Assembly (NCBI RefSeq): GCF_022414595.1
Contig: NZ_JADWYO010000001.1
Location: 248,001 to 312,000, forward strand
Direction of reading: 5' to 3'
Length of the DNA stretch: 64,000 nt
From: Streptomyces sp. MUM 203J
Lineage (GTDB): Bacteria > Actinomycetota > Actinomycetes > Streptomycetales > Streptomycetaceae
The position numbers and the translations under genes were made by a program. Under the pieces are notes generated by a model, which saw only the letters and a list, made by a program, of their open reading frames with translations, made no database searches and was not told the origin of the DNA. Positions within the stretch are counted from its first letter, which is position 1. Each line of letters opens with the position of its first letter. Positions 26,512 to 33,265 of the stretch are shown piece after piece.

Positions 26512-27558
26512 ATGGCCCGAGCGGTCTGGAGCGGTGCTCTCTCATTCGGGCTCGTGGCCCTGCCGGTGCAACTGTTCACGGCGACGGAAAGCCACACCAT
26601 CCGCTTCAACCAGCTCCAACGCGGAACGTCCGACCGGGTGCGTAACAAGCGAGTCAACGAGCGCACCGGCGAGGAAGTCCCCATGGAGGAGATCGTCAAG
26701 GGCTTCGACATGGGGGATGAATACGTGGTCGTCGAGCCGGACGAGCTGGACGAGATCGCACCTGGCCAGTCCAAGTCGATGGAGATCACCGGATTCGTCG
26801 ACCTGGACCAGGTCGAGCCGGTCTTCTTCGACAAAACCTACTACCTGGCGCCCAAGGGCAAGGAGTACGCCAAGGTCTACGCCCTGCTCCACAGCGCCAT
26901 GGCCCAGGCGAACAAGGTCGGTATCGCCACCGTCGTCATGCGCAACCGCGAGTACCTGGTCGCCGTGAAGGCAGAGGGCGACGTCCTGGCGATGCACACC
27001 ATGCACTGGGCGGACGAGGTCCGCGACCCTCATCGGGAGATCGGGAGTCTCCCGGAGGAGACGCAGGTCGCCGACAAGGAGTTGCTGACGGCCGTGCAGT
27101 TGGTCGAGGCGCTGAGCATCGACTGGAAGCCGGAGGAGTACCACGACACCTACCAGGAGAAGGTGCTTCAGCTCGTGGAGGCGAAGCGCACGGGCCAGAC
27201 AGTGGAGAAGGGCGAGCCGCCACCACGCTCCACCAACGTCATCAATCTCATGGACGCGTTGCGGGCCAGCGTTGAGCAGGCCAAAGCCACGAGGAAGAGC
27301 AGCGAAGAGGAAGCACACGAAGCGGCGGGTGGCCGTCCGCCGACACAGTTGCGGAAAGCAACCGAACGACGCGCCAGCGGTACACCAGGAAGGGCAGAGA
27401 AGTCCTCGAAGATCTCCGAACTGGAAGGGCTGAGCAAGGCAGAGCTCTACCAGCGCGCATCCGAAGCCGACATCCCCGGGCGTTCATCGATGAGCCGCGC
27501 GGAGTTGATCAAAGCGCTCACCGGCAGGAACAGTCGACGCAAAGCACGAGCCTCCTGA
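26512..27558 (+). CDS. ku: Ku protein carried by the element
   Basis: The complete 348-residue Ku homologue has an intact N terminus (VWSGALSFGLVALPVQL), the central core (FFDKTYYLAPKGKEYAKVY, MRNREYLVAVKAEGDVLAMH, VINLMDALRASVEQ) and a C-terminal SAP/Rho-N-like helical domain (ELEGLSKAELYQRASEADIP and SSMSRAELIKAL). AGGAGG lies 10 nt before the ATG. It binds DNA ends as a dimer and recruits a ligase/polymerase, by family knowledge. It is clearly diverged from the host ku it sits in (for example NKRVNERTGEEVP against the host's YRKVCELDGQEVT), so it is not a recent duplicate. It could replace the function lost by insertion. Confidence 0.93.
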   Translation: MARAVWSGALSFGLVALPVQLFTATESHTIRFNQLQRGTSDRVRNKRVNERTGEEVPMEEIVKGFDMGDEYVVVEPDELDEIAPGQSKSMEITGFVDLDQVEPVFFDKTYYLAPKGKEYAKVYALLHSAMAQANKVGIATVVMRNREYLVAVKAEGDVLAMHTMHWADEVRDPHREIGSLPEETQVADKELLTAVQLVEALSIDWKPEEYHDTYQEKVLQLVEAKRTGQTVEKGEPPPRSTNVINLMDALRASVEQAKATRKSSEEEAHEAAGGRPPTQLRKATERRASGTPGRAEKSSKISELEGLSKAELYQRASEADIPGRSSMSRAELIKALTGRNSRRKARAS

Positions 27559-27606
27559 TATCGGCACGCCAGGAGCGCTCCTGCTCGATGGGAGAGAGGA
27601 GGGGGG

Positions 27607-28491
27607 ATGGCAGACAAGGACAAGCCCCGCTGGACTACCTGGGGCGGTTCACGGCCCTCATCTCTGCCGCCAGGCGAAGGCCCTGCCGGCGCAGGACCTC
27701 CCGGCGACGCGGGTCGGCGACGACCGGAGCAGGCGCCTCCGCCCCGCAACGGGCTTGGCATCGCCGCCCTGATCCTCGGCATCATCGGGGTCCTCGCGGG
27801 GATCATCCCGATCCTCTTCTGGATGGCCGCTGTTCTCGGCATCATCGCCCTGGTCCTAGGCCTTACCGGCGCACGCCGCGCGAAGCAGGGGTACGCCACC
27901 AACCGGCGCATGTCCTTCACCGGCGCGGGTCTCGGAGGCCTGGCCATCGTGCTCTCGATCATTGGAGTACTGATCGTCAATGACGCCTTCGAGGACCTCG
28001 AACGGGAACTGGACACCACAGAGACGACTGCGCCTGCCACGCCTGGAACCAGCCCGCCGCCAGGACAAGAAACAACCACTCCGGCCACCCCCGGGGCACT
28101 CGACTTCAACACTGCCCAGCGGTACGAGGACGGCCTGCAAGTCACGGTCTCGGCTCCGCGCCCGTTCAGCCCGTCCGATACGGCAGCCGGTCACTCCCCT
28201 GGCAACCGGGCCGTGACGGTCGAGGTCACCGTTCGCAACGGCTCCGAAGAACGGCTGAACCTCAACCTCGTCAGCGTCCAAGCGAGGGACGCCGACGGAC
28301 GCACCGCGGAAAGGATCTTTGACAGCGCCGAAGGCCTCACTGGCGGCCTCAGCGGAACGTTGCTCCCGGACAGGCAATCAGTGGCCGCCTATGCCTTCGA
28401 TCTACCGCGCAATGCTGCCGACAGCCTGGACATCGAAGTGAGACCCGGCTTCAACTACGACTCTGCGGTATGGAGCGGTCCCACACCCTGA
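27607..28491 (+). CDS. DUF4190/DUF4352-like membrane protein (element cargo)
   Basis: The 294-residue protein has a Pro/Gly-rich cytoplasmic N terminus, two close transmembrane helices of DUF4190 type (GIAALILGIIGVLAGIIPIL and GLGGLAIVLSIIGVLIV), a Thr/Pro-rich linker, and an extracellular beta-sandwich of DUF4352 type (residues about 165-290, VTVEVTVRNGSEERLNLNLV). Such proteins are common and poorly understood in actinomycetes. It is the last gene before the right end of the element and was presumably carried in with it. A link to Ku or recombination is not evident. Confidence 0.8.
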   Translation: MADKDKPRWTTWGGSRPSSLPPGEGPAGAGPPGDAGRRRPEQAPPPRNGLGIAALILGIIGVLAGIIPILFWMAAVLGIIALVLGLTGARRAKQGYATNRRMSFTGAGLGGLAIVLSIIGVLIVNDAFEDLERELDTTETTAPATPGTSPPPGQETTTPATPGALDFNTAQRYEDGLQVTVSAPRPFSPSDTAAGHSPGNRAVTVEVTVRNGSEERLNLNLVSVQARDADGRTAERIFDSAEGLTGGLSGTLLPDRQSVAAYAFDLPRNAADSLDIEVRPGFNYDSAVWSGPTP

Positions 28492-28614
28492 CGGCGAGAC
28501 CCGTTCAACTGGGGGCACTCACGACATCCACCACAGCTGTCGCAGTCACTCGCGCTCAAGAAACCTCCCTCTGCCTGCGGCTTGACCACACACTCGCCAA
28601 ACAGAACGCCTCAC

Positions 28615-28627
28615 ACCCCCAGAGAAC
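28615..28627 (-). repeat. Right terminal inverted repeat
   Basis: On the minus strand this reads GTTCTCTGGGGGT, the exact inverse of 22102-22114. It forms the right element border together with the 7-bp core at 28627-28633. Confidence 0.8.
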
Positions 28628-28633
28628 CGCCGT
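28627..28633. repeat. Right 7-bp core repeat of the element
   Basis: CCGCCGT, identical to 22097-22103, marking the point at which the host ku frame is broken. Confidence 0.8.
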
Positions 28634-28745
28634 CCTCGGTGTGGATCTGCCGGAAGGACACCGAGCGGTTCTCGGTGGCGTTCACCAGCTTGACGGGGAT
28701 GCTGACCAGCCCGAAGGAGACGGCGCCGTTCCAGATGGATCGCAC

Positions 28746-28795
28746 GATTCATCCCTTTCATGCCGGAATTCCGGGATTCGTGGGACTCTCATCGT
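28746..28795. promoter_or_regulatory. Divergent ku / polymerase promoter region
   Basis: A 50-bp gap separates the GTG of the host ku fragment from the ATG of the polymerase. Both promoters, or parts of them, must lie here or inside the coding sequences. The element leaves this region intact but separates it from most of ku. Confidence 0.5.
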
Positions 28796-29686
28796 ATGAC
28801 GCCGATCACGGAGGTGGCGGGGCGGCGGCTGGCGCTCAGTAACCTGGACAAGGTCATCCATCCGGCGACCGGGACGACCAAGGGCGAGATCCTGCACTAC
28901 TACGCGGTCGTCGCGGACCTGTTCCTCCCCCATCTGCGCGGTCGCCCGCTGTCCTTCCTGCGCTATCCGGACGGCCCGGACGGTCAGCTCTTCTTCACCA
29001 AGAACCCGCCGCCGGGCACACCCGGCTGGGTGAGCACGGCCCCGGTGCCCCGGTCGGACGATCCGGGCGCCCGGCAGGTCGTGGTCGAGGACCTGCCGTC
29101 CCTGATGTGGGCGGCGAACCTGGTGGTGGAGTTCCACACGCACCAGTGGCGGGCAGGGGCGCCCGGGGTGGCGGACCGGCTGGTGTTCGACCTGGACCCG
29201 GGCCCGCCGGCGACGGTCGTCGACTGCTGCCGGGTGGCGCTGTGGCTGCGGGAGCGGCTCGCGGAGGACGGGCTGGCCGCGTACGCGAAGACCTCCGGAG
29301 CCAAGGGGCTCCATCTGTACGCGGCGGTCGAGCCCACCCCGTCCGAGGAGGTGTCCGGCTACGCGAAACGCCTGGCCGTGGAGGCCGAGGGAACGCTCCC
29401 GGGCCTGGTGGTGCACCGGATGGCGAAGGCCCTGCGGCCCGGCAAGGTCTTCGTCGACCACAGCCAGAACGCCGCCGCGAAGACGACGGCCGCGCCGTAC
29501 ACCCTGCGGGCCCGCCGCGAGCCGACCGTGTCGGCGCCGGTCACCTGGGAGGAGGTGGAGTCCTGCGGTGACCCGTCGGAGCTGGTGTTCCTGCTGGGCG
29601 ACATGGCGGCGCGGGCGGAGCGGTTCGGGGACCTGCTGGGGGCACTGGCCGAGGGCGAGGGTGCCGGGCGGGTGCCGCCTCCTTAG
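28796..29686 (+). CDS. LigD-type polymerase (AEP primase-polymerase), stand-alone
   Basis: The 296-residue protein is the archaeo-eukaryotic primase-type polymerase domain of bacterial end joining, which adds nucleotides at broken ends bound by Ku. Family marks are LSNLDKVIHP, the catalytic DLDPG motif (metal-binding Asp residues), AKTSGAKGLHLY and FVDHSQN. Unlike mycobacterial LigD, it lacks ligase and nuclease domains; a ligase is encoded by the next, convergent gene 3 bp away. The ATG at 28796 is preferred since the conserved domain begins within 10 residues. Confidence 0.92.
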   Translation: MTPITEVAGRRLALSNLDKVIHPATGTTKGEILHYYAVVADLFLPHLRGRPLSFLRYPDGPDGQLFFTKNPPPGTPGWVSTAPVPRSDDPGARQVVVEDLPSLMWAANLVVEFHTHQWRAGAPGVADRLVFDLDPGPPATVVDCCRVALWLRERLAEDGLAAYAKTSGAKGLHLYAAVEPTPSEEVSGYAKRLAVEAEGTLPGLVVHRMAKALRPGKVFVDHSQNAAAKTTAAPYTLRARREPTVSAPVTWEEVESCGDPSELVFLLGDMAARAERFGDLLGALAEGEGAGRVPPP

Positions 29687-29689
29687 GAG

Positions 29690-30700
29690 TCACCCCTCCG
29701 CGTCGTACGCGGAGGACTCCTCGGGTGTCAGATCCGGCCGCAGCCGAAGCCAGGACGGCTGGCGCAGGAGCCCGGCCCTGGTCCGTACGGAGTAGCGGAC
29801 CTCTCCCACGAGACGCGGGACGGCCCAGCGGGCGTCGGCGGAGACGGGCGGGGGCTCGGGGAACGGGCAGGTCCCGGTCTCGGCGGCGCGCAGGAGGCGG
29901 GCGAGCTCGGCACGCTCGGCCTCGCTCCAGCCGGTACCGACGGCACCGACGTACCGCAGCCCGCCGTCCGGGCGGAACTGCCCCATGAGCACCGAGCCGG
30001 GCAGCCCGGTGAGCCGCCCGCCGCCGGGCAGCCAGCCGCAGACGACGACGTCGGCGGTACGCATGTTGCGGATCTTGATCCAGTTGCGGGAACGGACACC
30101 GGGCTCGTACAGGGAGCTGAGCTTCTTGCACACGAGCCCCTCCAGCCCGTGCTCGCGGGTGGCGCGCAGGGCTGTGGCGCCATGACCGACGAGGGCCGCG
30201 GGGGTGGACCACGCGGCCCCGGCGAGCGCGAGCCGCTCCAGTTCCTCGCGCCGCGCGCTCCAGGCCAGCCCGGTCAGCGGCCGTCCCCCGAGGTGGACGA
30301 CATCGAACAGCACCGCGTGCACAGGCTCCCGGGCGGCGAGCCGCCGGGCCCGGGCGGGCGAGCCGACGAGGCCCATACGGGGCTGGAGCCGCGCGAAGTC
30401 GCTGCGGCCCTGCGCGTCGAGCGCGACGACCTCGCCGTCCAGGATGACGGCGAGGCCCCCGGGCAGGGCGGCGGCCAGCGGCTGGAGCTCCGGATAGGCG
30501 CCCGTGACGTCCTCCCCGGACCTCGACCGCAGCCGCAGCCCGCCGTCCCCGGGCAGGTAGAACATGACCCGCTGGCCGTCCTGCTTGGTCTCGTACGCCC
30601 ACTGGGCGTCCTGCCCGGCGGGCGGCAGGTCTCCGGGCGTGGCCAGCATCGGCGCGATCTGAGGCAGCTCCACGGGGCCAGCCTGCCCCGTGGAGTCCAT
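29690..30700 (-). CDS. ATP-dependent DNA ligase (LigC/LigD ligase domain type)
   Basis: The 336-residue ligase has motif I as TKQDGQR with the adenylated Lys39, motif III LFDVVHLGG, motif IV EGLVCKK, motif V WIKIR, and a C-terminal OB fold that ends after VRYSVRTRAGLLRQPSW. Such ligases seal ends held by Ku. It converges on the polymerase gene with 3 bp between stops. Together with ku this makes a complete end-joining locus, one component of which is disrupted. The start at 30700 has GGAGG very near, so a GTG at 30673 is possible. Confidence 0.92.
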   Translation of the reverse strand: MDSTGQAGPVELPQIAPMLATPGDLPPAGQDAQWAYETKQDGQRVMFYLPGDGGLRLRSRSGEDVTGAYPELQPLAAALPGGLAVILDGEVVALDAQGRSDFARLQPRMGLVGSPARARRLAAREPVHAVLFDVVHLGGRPLTGLAWSARREELERLALAGAAWSTPAALVGHGATALRATREHGLEGLVCKKLSSLYEPGVRSRNWIKIRNMRTADVVVCGWLPGGGRLTGLPGSVLMGQFRPDGGLRYVGAVGTGWSEAERAELARLLRAAETGTCPFPEPPPVSADARWAVPRLVGEVRYSVRTRAGLLRQPSWLRLRPDLTPEESSAYDAEG

Positions 30701-30772
30701 GCCTCCGCCTCGGGCCGCGCCCGGCGTCCCCCGTCCGGGGGTCCGGCGGTGCAGCGAGGACGAGGACCCCGT

Positions 30773-31237
30773 CTACAGGGTGACCACCTCCCGCAGGACG
30801 GGGTGACCTCGGTGACAGGCACACGCGCATCTGATCATCACGGCCGGCGGGCCGACGACGGGCCGTCCGCGCTGCCGCACGTACACATCCAGCGGCGGGG
30901 TGCAGAAGCGGTGCTCATCGATCACACACGCGCCGGAGAGTCCGGCCCGCTCCATCTCCGTCCACGCTTCCGTGACGGTGAGGGACAGCCCGTTCACCGG
31001 GTGCCGTCGGCGGTGCCACCCTTCCAGGAGGTCGAGGGCCTCGGGCAGGGGCGGGAAGTGCGGGGCGCAGTCGGGGCAGCCGTACACGTTGAAGCCGGGC
31101 CCGCTGTTCTGGTGCACCTCGGAGACGACGACGGGGCTGTCGGTGATCCGCTGACAGCGCACGCACATCCGGACCGGCTTCCGCACCTCCGGGACACCGG
31201 CCCCGCCCGGCCCCGGCCGCTGAACGTCCGCGCTCAT
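30773..31237 (-). CDS. Cys-rich zinc-ribbon-like hypothetical protein
   Basis: The 154-residue product has CxxC-type pairs (MCVRCQR, YGCPDC) and a C-terminal CACACHRGH, which suggest a bound zinc. A central segment (ALDLLEGWHRRRHPVNGLSLTVTEAWTEMER) is helical. It overlaps the upstream small gene by 4 bp (ATGA), so the two form an operon divergent from the GntR-type gene. I do not recognise a named family. A nucleic-acid-binding role is possible from the Cys pattern only. Confidence 0.65.
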   Translation of the reverse strand: MSADVQRPGPGGAGVPEVRKPVRMCVRCQRITDSPVVVSEVHQNSGPGFNVYGCPDCAPHFPPLPEALDLLEGWHRRRHPVNGLSLTVTEAWTEMERAGLSGACVIDEHRFCTPPLDVYVRQRGRPVVGPPAVMIRCACACHRGHPVLREVVTL

Positions 31238-31572
31238 CGGGCCGCCCCCGCCCCGTGCAGGACGCGGGTGTCGAGGTCGACACCGAAGTCCGCCGCGAGC
31301 ACGAGCGTCAGACGCCGCCGCCGCTGCTGCTGCCGAAGCCGCTGCTGCCGACGCTCATGCGCGATCAGGTACGGCCGCACGGCGGTGGTGGCGCCGTCGA
31401 ACCGCTCGGGCAGTCCGTACGGCGACCGGTGAACGGGTAGAGACGGCGCGGCGGGACGGGGGGTGACGGGGACCGCCACGGCCTGGCGGGCCGCGCCCCT
31501 GCGCCGTCGGCCGGGGCCGGGCGCGAACACCAGTCGGAGCCAGACGGAGATCCGGCAGATAAGGTCTCTCAT
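31234..31572 (-). CDS. Small basic hypothetical protein
   Basis: The 112-residue protein is very Arg-rich, with an N-terminal hydrophobic patch (LICRISVWLRLVF) and a Gln/Arg-rich helix (HERRQQRLRQQQRRRR) before a short conserved-looking end (LVLAADFGVDLDTRVLHG). It is translationally coupled to the following zinc-ribbon-like gene and divergent from the GntR-type gene, whose repeats lie in the shared 150-bp region. No family was recognised. Confidence 0.6.
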   Translation of the reverse strand: MRDLICRISVWLRLVFAPGPGRRRRGAARQAVAVPVTPRPAAPSLPVHRSPYGLPERFDGATTAVRPYLIAHERRQQRLRQQQRRRRLTLVLAADFGVDLDTRVLHGAGAAR

Positions 31573-31640
31573 GTCGACCTGCTCTCTTCAGGTTGGCCAC
31601 GCCCCCGGGCCGCTGCAACGGTCGCGGGGGCGCTTCACGG

Positions 31641-31711
31641 ATGCACCACGGTACGCCATGGACGCACTTGGTGCACCATGGGCTGACGATGCCGGGTCCG
31701 GTGCGCCACGG
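31641..31711 (+). promoter_or_regulatory. Phased operator-like repeats GTRCRCCAYGG
   Basis: Four copies of an 11-nt motif start at 31641, 31651, 31671 and 31701, that is 10, 20 and 30 bp apart. A weaker copy starts at 31661. They lie between the divergent small operon and the GntR-type gene, so they sit on one face of the DNA helix and probably bind a regulator cooperatively, most simply the adjacent GntR-type protein. Confidence 0.6.
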
Positions 31712-31723
31712 GAAGCTAACGCC

Positions 31724-31957
31724 ATGGCTGAGTACGAGTGGCAGCGGATCGCCCGCACCATCGAGGAAGACATCAGGTCGGGCCGCATCCCGCCGGGTGG
31801 TGCCCTGTCCGGCATCACACGCATGGCAGAGGCATACGGCGTTGCCGACCGAACCGTTCGCCGCGCCCTGCGGGATCTTCGCGAGCGCGGCCTGATCGAG
31901 ACCTTGCCGCACAAGGGCTCTTATGTCGTCGACCCGCTGCCGCCCGCCGACAGCTGA
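31724..31957 (+). CDS. Small GntR-type winged-helix regulator
   Basis: The 77-residue protein consists almost wholly of a GntR winged helix: WQRIARTIEEDIRSGRIPPG, then the recognition part (YGVADRTVRRALRDLRERGLIETLPHKGSYV). The ligand-binding domain of normal GntR proteins is absent, so it may respond to another partner or act as a plain repressor. The ATG at 31724 lies 13 bp after the last phased repeat, which suggests autoregulation and control of the divergent operon. Confidence 0.85.
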   Translation: MAEYEWQRIARTIEEDIRSGRIPPGGALSGITRMAEAYGVADRTVRRALRDLRERGLIETLPHKGSYVVDPLPPADS

Positions 31958-32385
31958 CCTATCCGTCCAGATCGGACGGCCCAGGCCTCGGCCGGTTTGT
32001 CCGGCCAGGCGTGGTGGCCGCCGGCCCAAGCGCCGGGACGGCCGGTCGCTGCCGCCGGAGTGAGCCGGTGGCACGGTTCCCGAACGGCTCAGTCGGGCCA
32101 TACGAATACGCCGTGCTGCAGCCGCTCCTCTCGAACAGGCGGATCACTCCGTCGCAGCTGCCACCGCCCCGGTGACGCGGCTCGTCCTCGCCCGGGCAGC
32201 AGTCCACACCGCCCGGTTGGCCCAGATTGCCACCCTCACACTCGACGGCACACACCTCGGCATCCGTCGGCCGACCATCGCCTGACGTGTCCGCCCGATC
32301 GACGATCTCACCCTGAAGCTGCTGCCGGGCCGACTGGAGCACCGGCGCAGCCGGTGGCCGAACAGCTGCGAATCGCGGCCGGGCG
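31958..32385. other. No supported gene (about 430 bp)
   Basis: Short frames such as TARLAQIATLTLDGTHLGIR read like fragments of a decayed gene, but no family can be named and stops interrupt every frame. No terminator-like hairpin stands out. Confidence 0.45.
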
Positions 32386-33072
32386 TCAGCCGCGCGCATG
32401 CGGCCCGGCGAGCCAGCGGGCGAGCCGGTCCGGGACCGGAAGGACCACCCGGCCGCGCGCCCGCGCCACCAGCCCGGTGTCCTGCAGGGTCCGCAGCGCA
32501 CGGCTCGTGGACTCACGGGAGGTCCCCGCCGCGCCCGCCAGCTCGTACTGGGTGATCGGGAGTTCCAGCGCGCCGGCCCCGGACACGTGCGGGGAGCCGT
32601 AGCGCCGGGCCAGTTCCAGCAGCACCCGGCCTACCCGCTCCTCCGACCGGTAGGCGCCCTGGTGCGAGCGGAGCCGGTCCGCGTCGCGCAGTCTGCCCGC
32701 GACGCAGCGCAGCACCGTCAGGGCGAGGCCGCCCTCCTCGGTCAGCAGGCGGCGGAACTCGTCCGCCCCGATCGCCGTCCCGGTGACCTCTCCGGCGGCC
32801 CGGGCGGTGGCGGACCGGGGCCGCCCGTCCACGCAGGACAGCTCGCCCAGGAGGTCACCGGGGCCGCGCAGCGCGAGCATGCTGGTGTAGCCGTTGTGGG
32901 TGTCGGCGGTGACCTTCACCAGCCCGCGCCCCACCAGGATCACCTCGGTGGACGGCGTGCCCTGCGCCAGCAGCACCTCGCCCAGGCGCCAGCGCCGCGC
33001 AACGCCCGAGTCCCGGAGGAGGGTCAGCTGCTCGGGCGTGAAACGGGCATCGGCGGCGTTTTGCTGGGGCAT
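32386..33072 (-). CDS. Crp/Fnr-family transcriptional regulator
   Basis: The 228-residue protein has an N-terminal cyclic-nucleotide-binding-type beta-roll (about 20-135, with VILVGRGLVKV and GPGDLLGELSCVDGRPRSATARA) and a C-terminal winged helix (ELPITQYELAGAAGTSRESTSRALRTLQDTGLV). The phosphate-binding cassette GELSxxxxxPRSATARA is well kept, so cyclic nucleotide binding is plausible. ATG 33072 has GGGAG 6 nt upstream. It is a single gene with no clear operon partner; targets are unknown. Confidence 0.9.
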   Translation of the reverse strand: MPQQNAADARFTPEQLTLLRDSGVARRWRLGEVLLAQGTPSTEVILVGRGLVKVTADTHNGYTSMLALRGPGDLLGELSCVDGRPRSATARAAGEVTGTAIGADEFRRLLTEEGGLALTVLRCVAGRLRDADRLRSHQGAYRSEERVGRVLLELARRYGSPHVSGAGALELPITQYELAGAAGTSRESTSRALRTLQDTGLVARARGRVVLPVPDRLARWLAGPHARG

Positions 33073-33265
33073 GCGCATCTCCCGCTCGGACCACGGGTCC
33101 GGACGGGTTTCAGCATAGGGATTCCCCGCCGGGCCGCCACCCGTATGGCCAAGCTGCAGGGGCCGTACGAGGCTGTGACGGCGGTGGGCGGGGAATCCGG
33201 CCAGGACGCGCGGGGCGTGACGGGCGATCAGCACCCCGCTCCTGGCGCCAGGCGCGCCCTGGCGG

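Larger units (their letters stand above)
22097..28633 (+). mobile_element. Tn554-like element inserted in ku, carrying its own ku
   Basis: The element spans about 6.5 kb. It carries three overlapping recombinase genes in the Tn554 tnpABC-like order (tyrosine recombinase, larger tyrosine recombinase, small HTH/coiled-coil protein), then a ku homologue and a membrane protein. It is bounded by direct repeats CCGCCGT (22097-22103 and 28627-28633) and by inverted repeats GTTCTCTGGGGGT. The two host ku pieces meet exactly at these borders, and removal of one repeat plus the interior restores the ku frame. The interior looks less GC-rich than the flanks. No target duplication beyond 7 bp is seen, which fits strand exchange over a short core by tyrosine recombinases. 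Confidence 0.88.
28611..28745 (-). pseudogene. ku: Host ku, 5' fragment (split by mobile element)
   Basis: It encodes the first 40 residues of Ku (RSIWNGAVSFGLVSIPVKL, then VNATENRSVSFRQIHTEDGG) from a GTG at 28745, with AAGGGA 7 nt upstream. Immediately after the conserved EDGG the frame enters the element and stops after four foreign codons (SLGV). It is divergent from the LigD-type polymerase gene across 50 bp. The missing remainder is at 21154-22103. Precise excision would restore EDGG-RIRYRKVCELDG in frame. Confidence 0.93.

Noticed and set aside
26512..27558. Second ku as a tandem duplicate of the host ku
   Set aside because: The sequences differ throughout, it is in the opposite orientation, and it lies inside the mobile element between its inverted repeats.
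28546..28761. A 71-codon leftward frame at the ku/polymerase junction
   Set aside because: It is out of frame with the recognisable Ku N terminus and crosses the element border without meaning.
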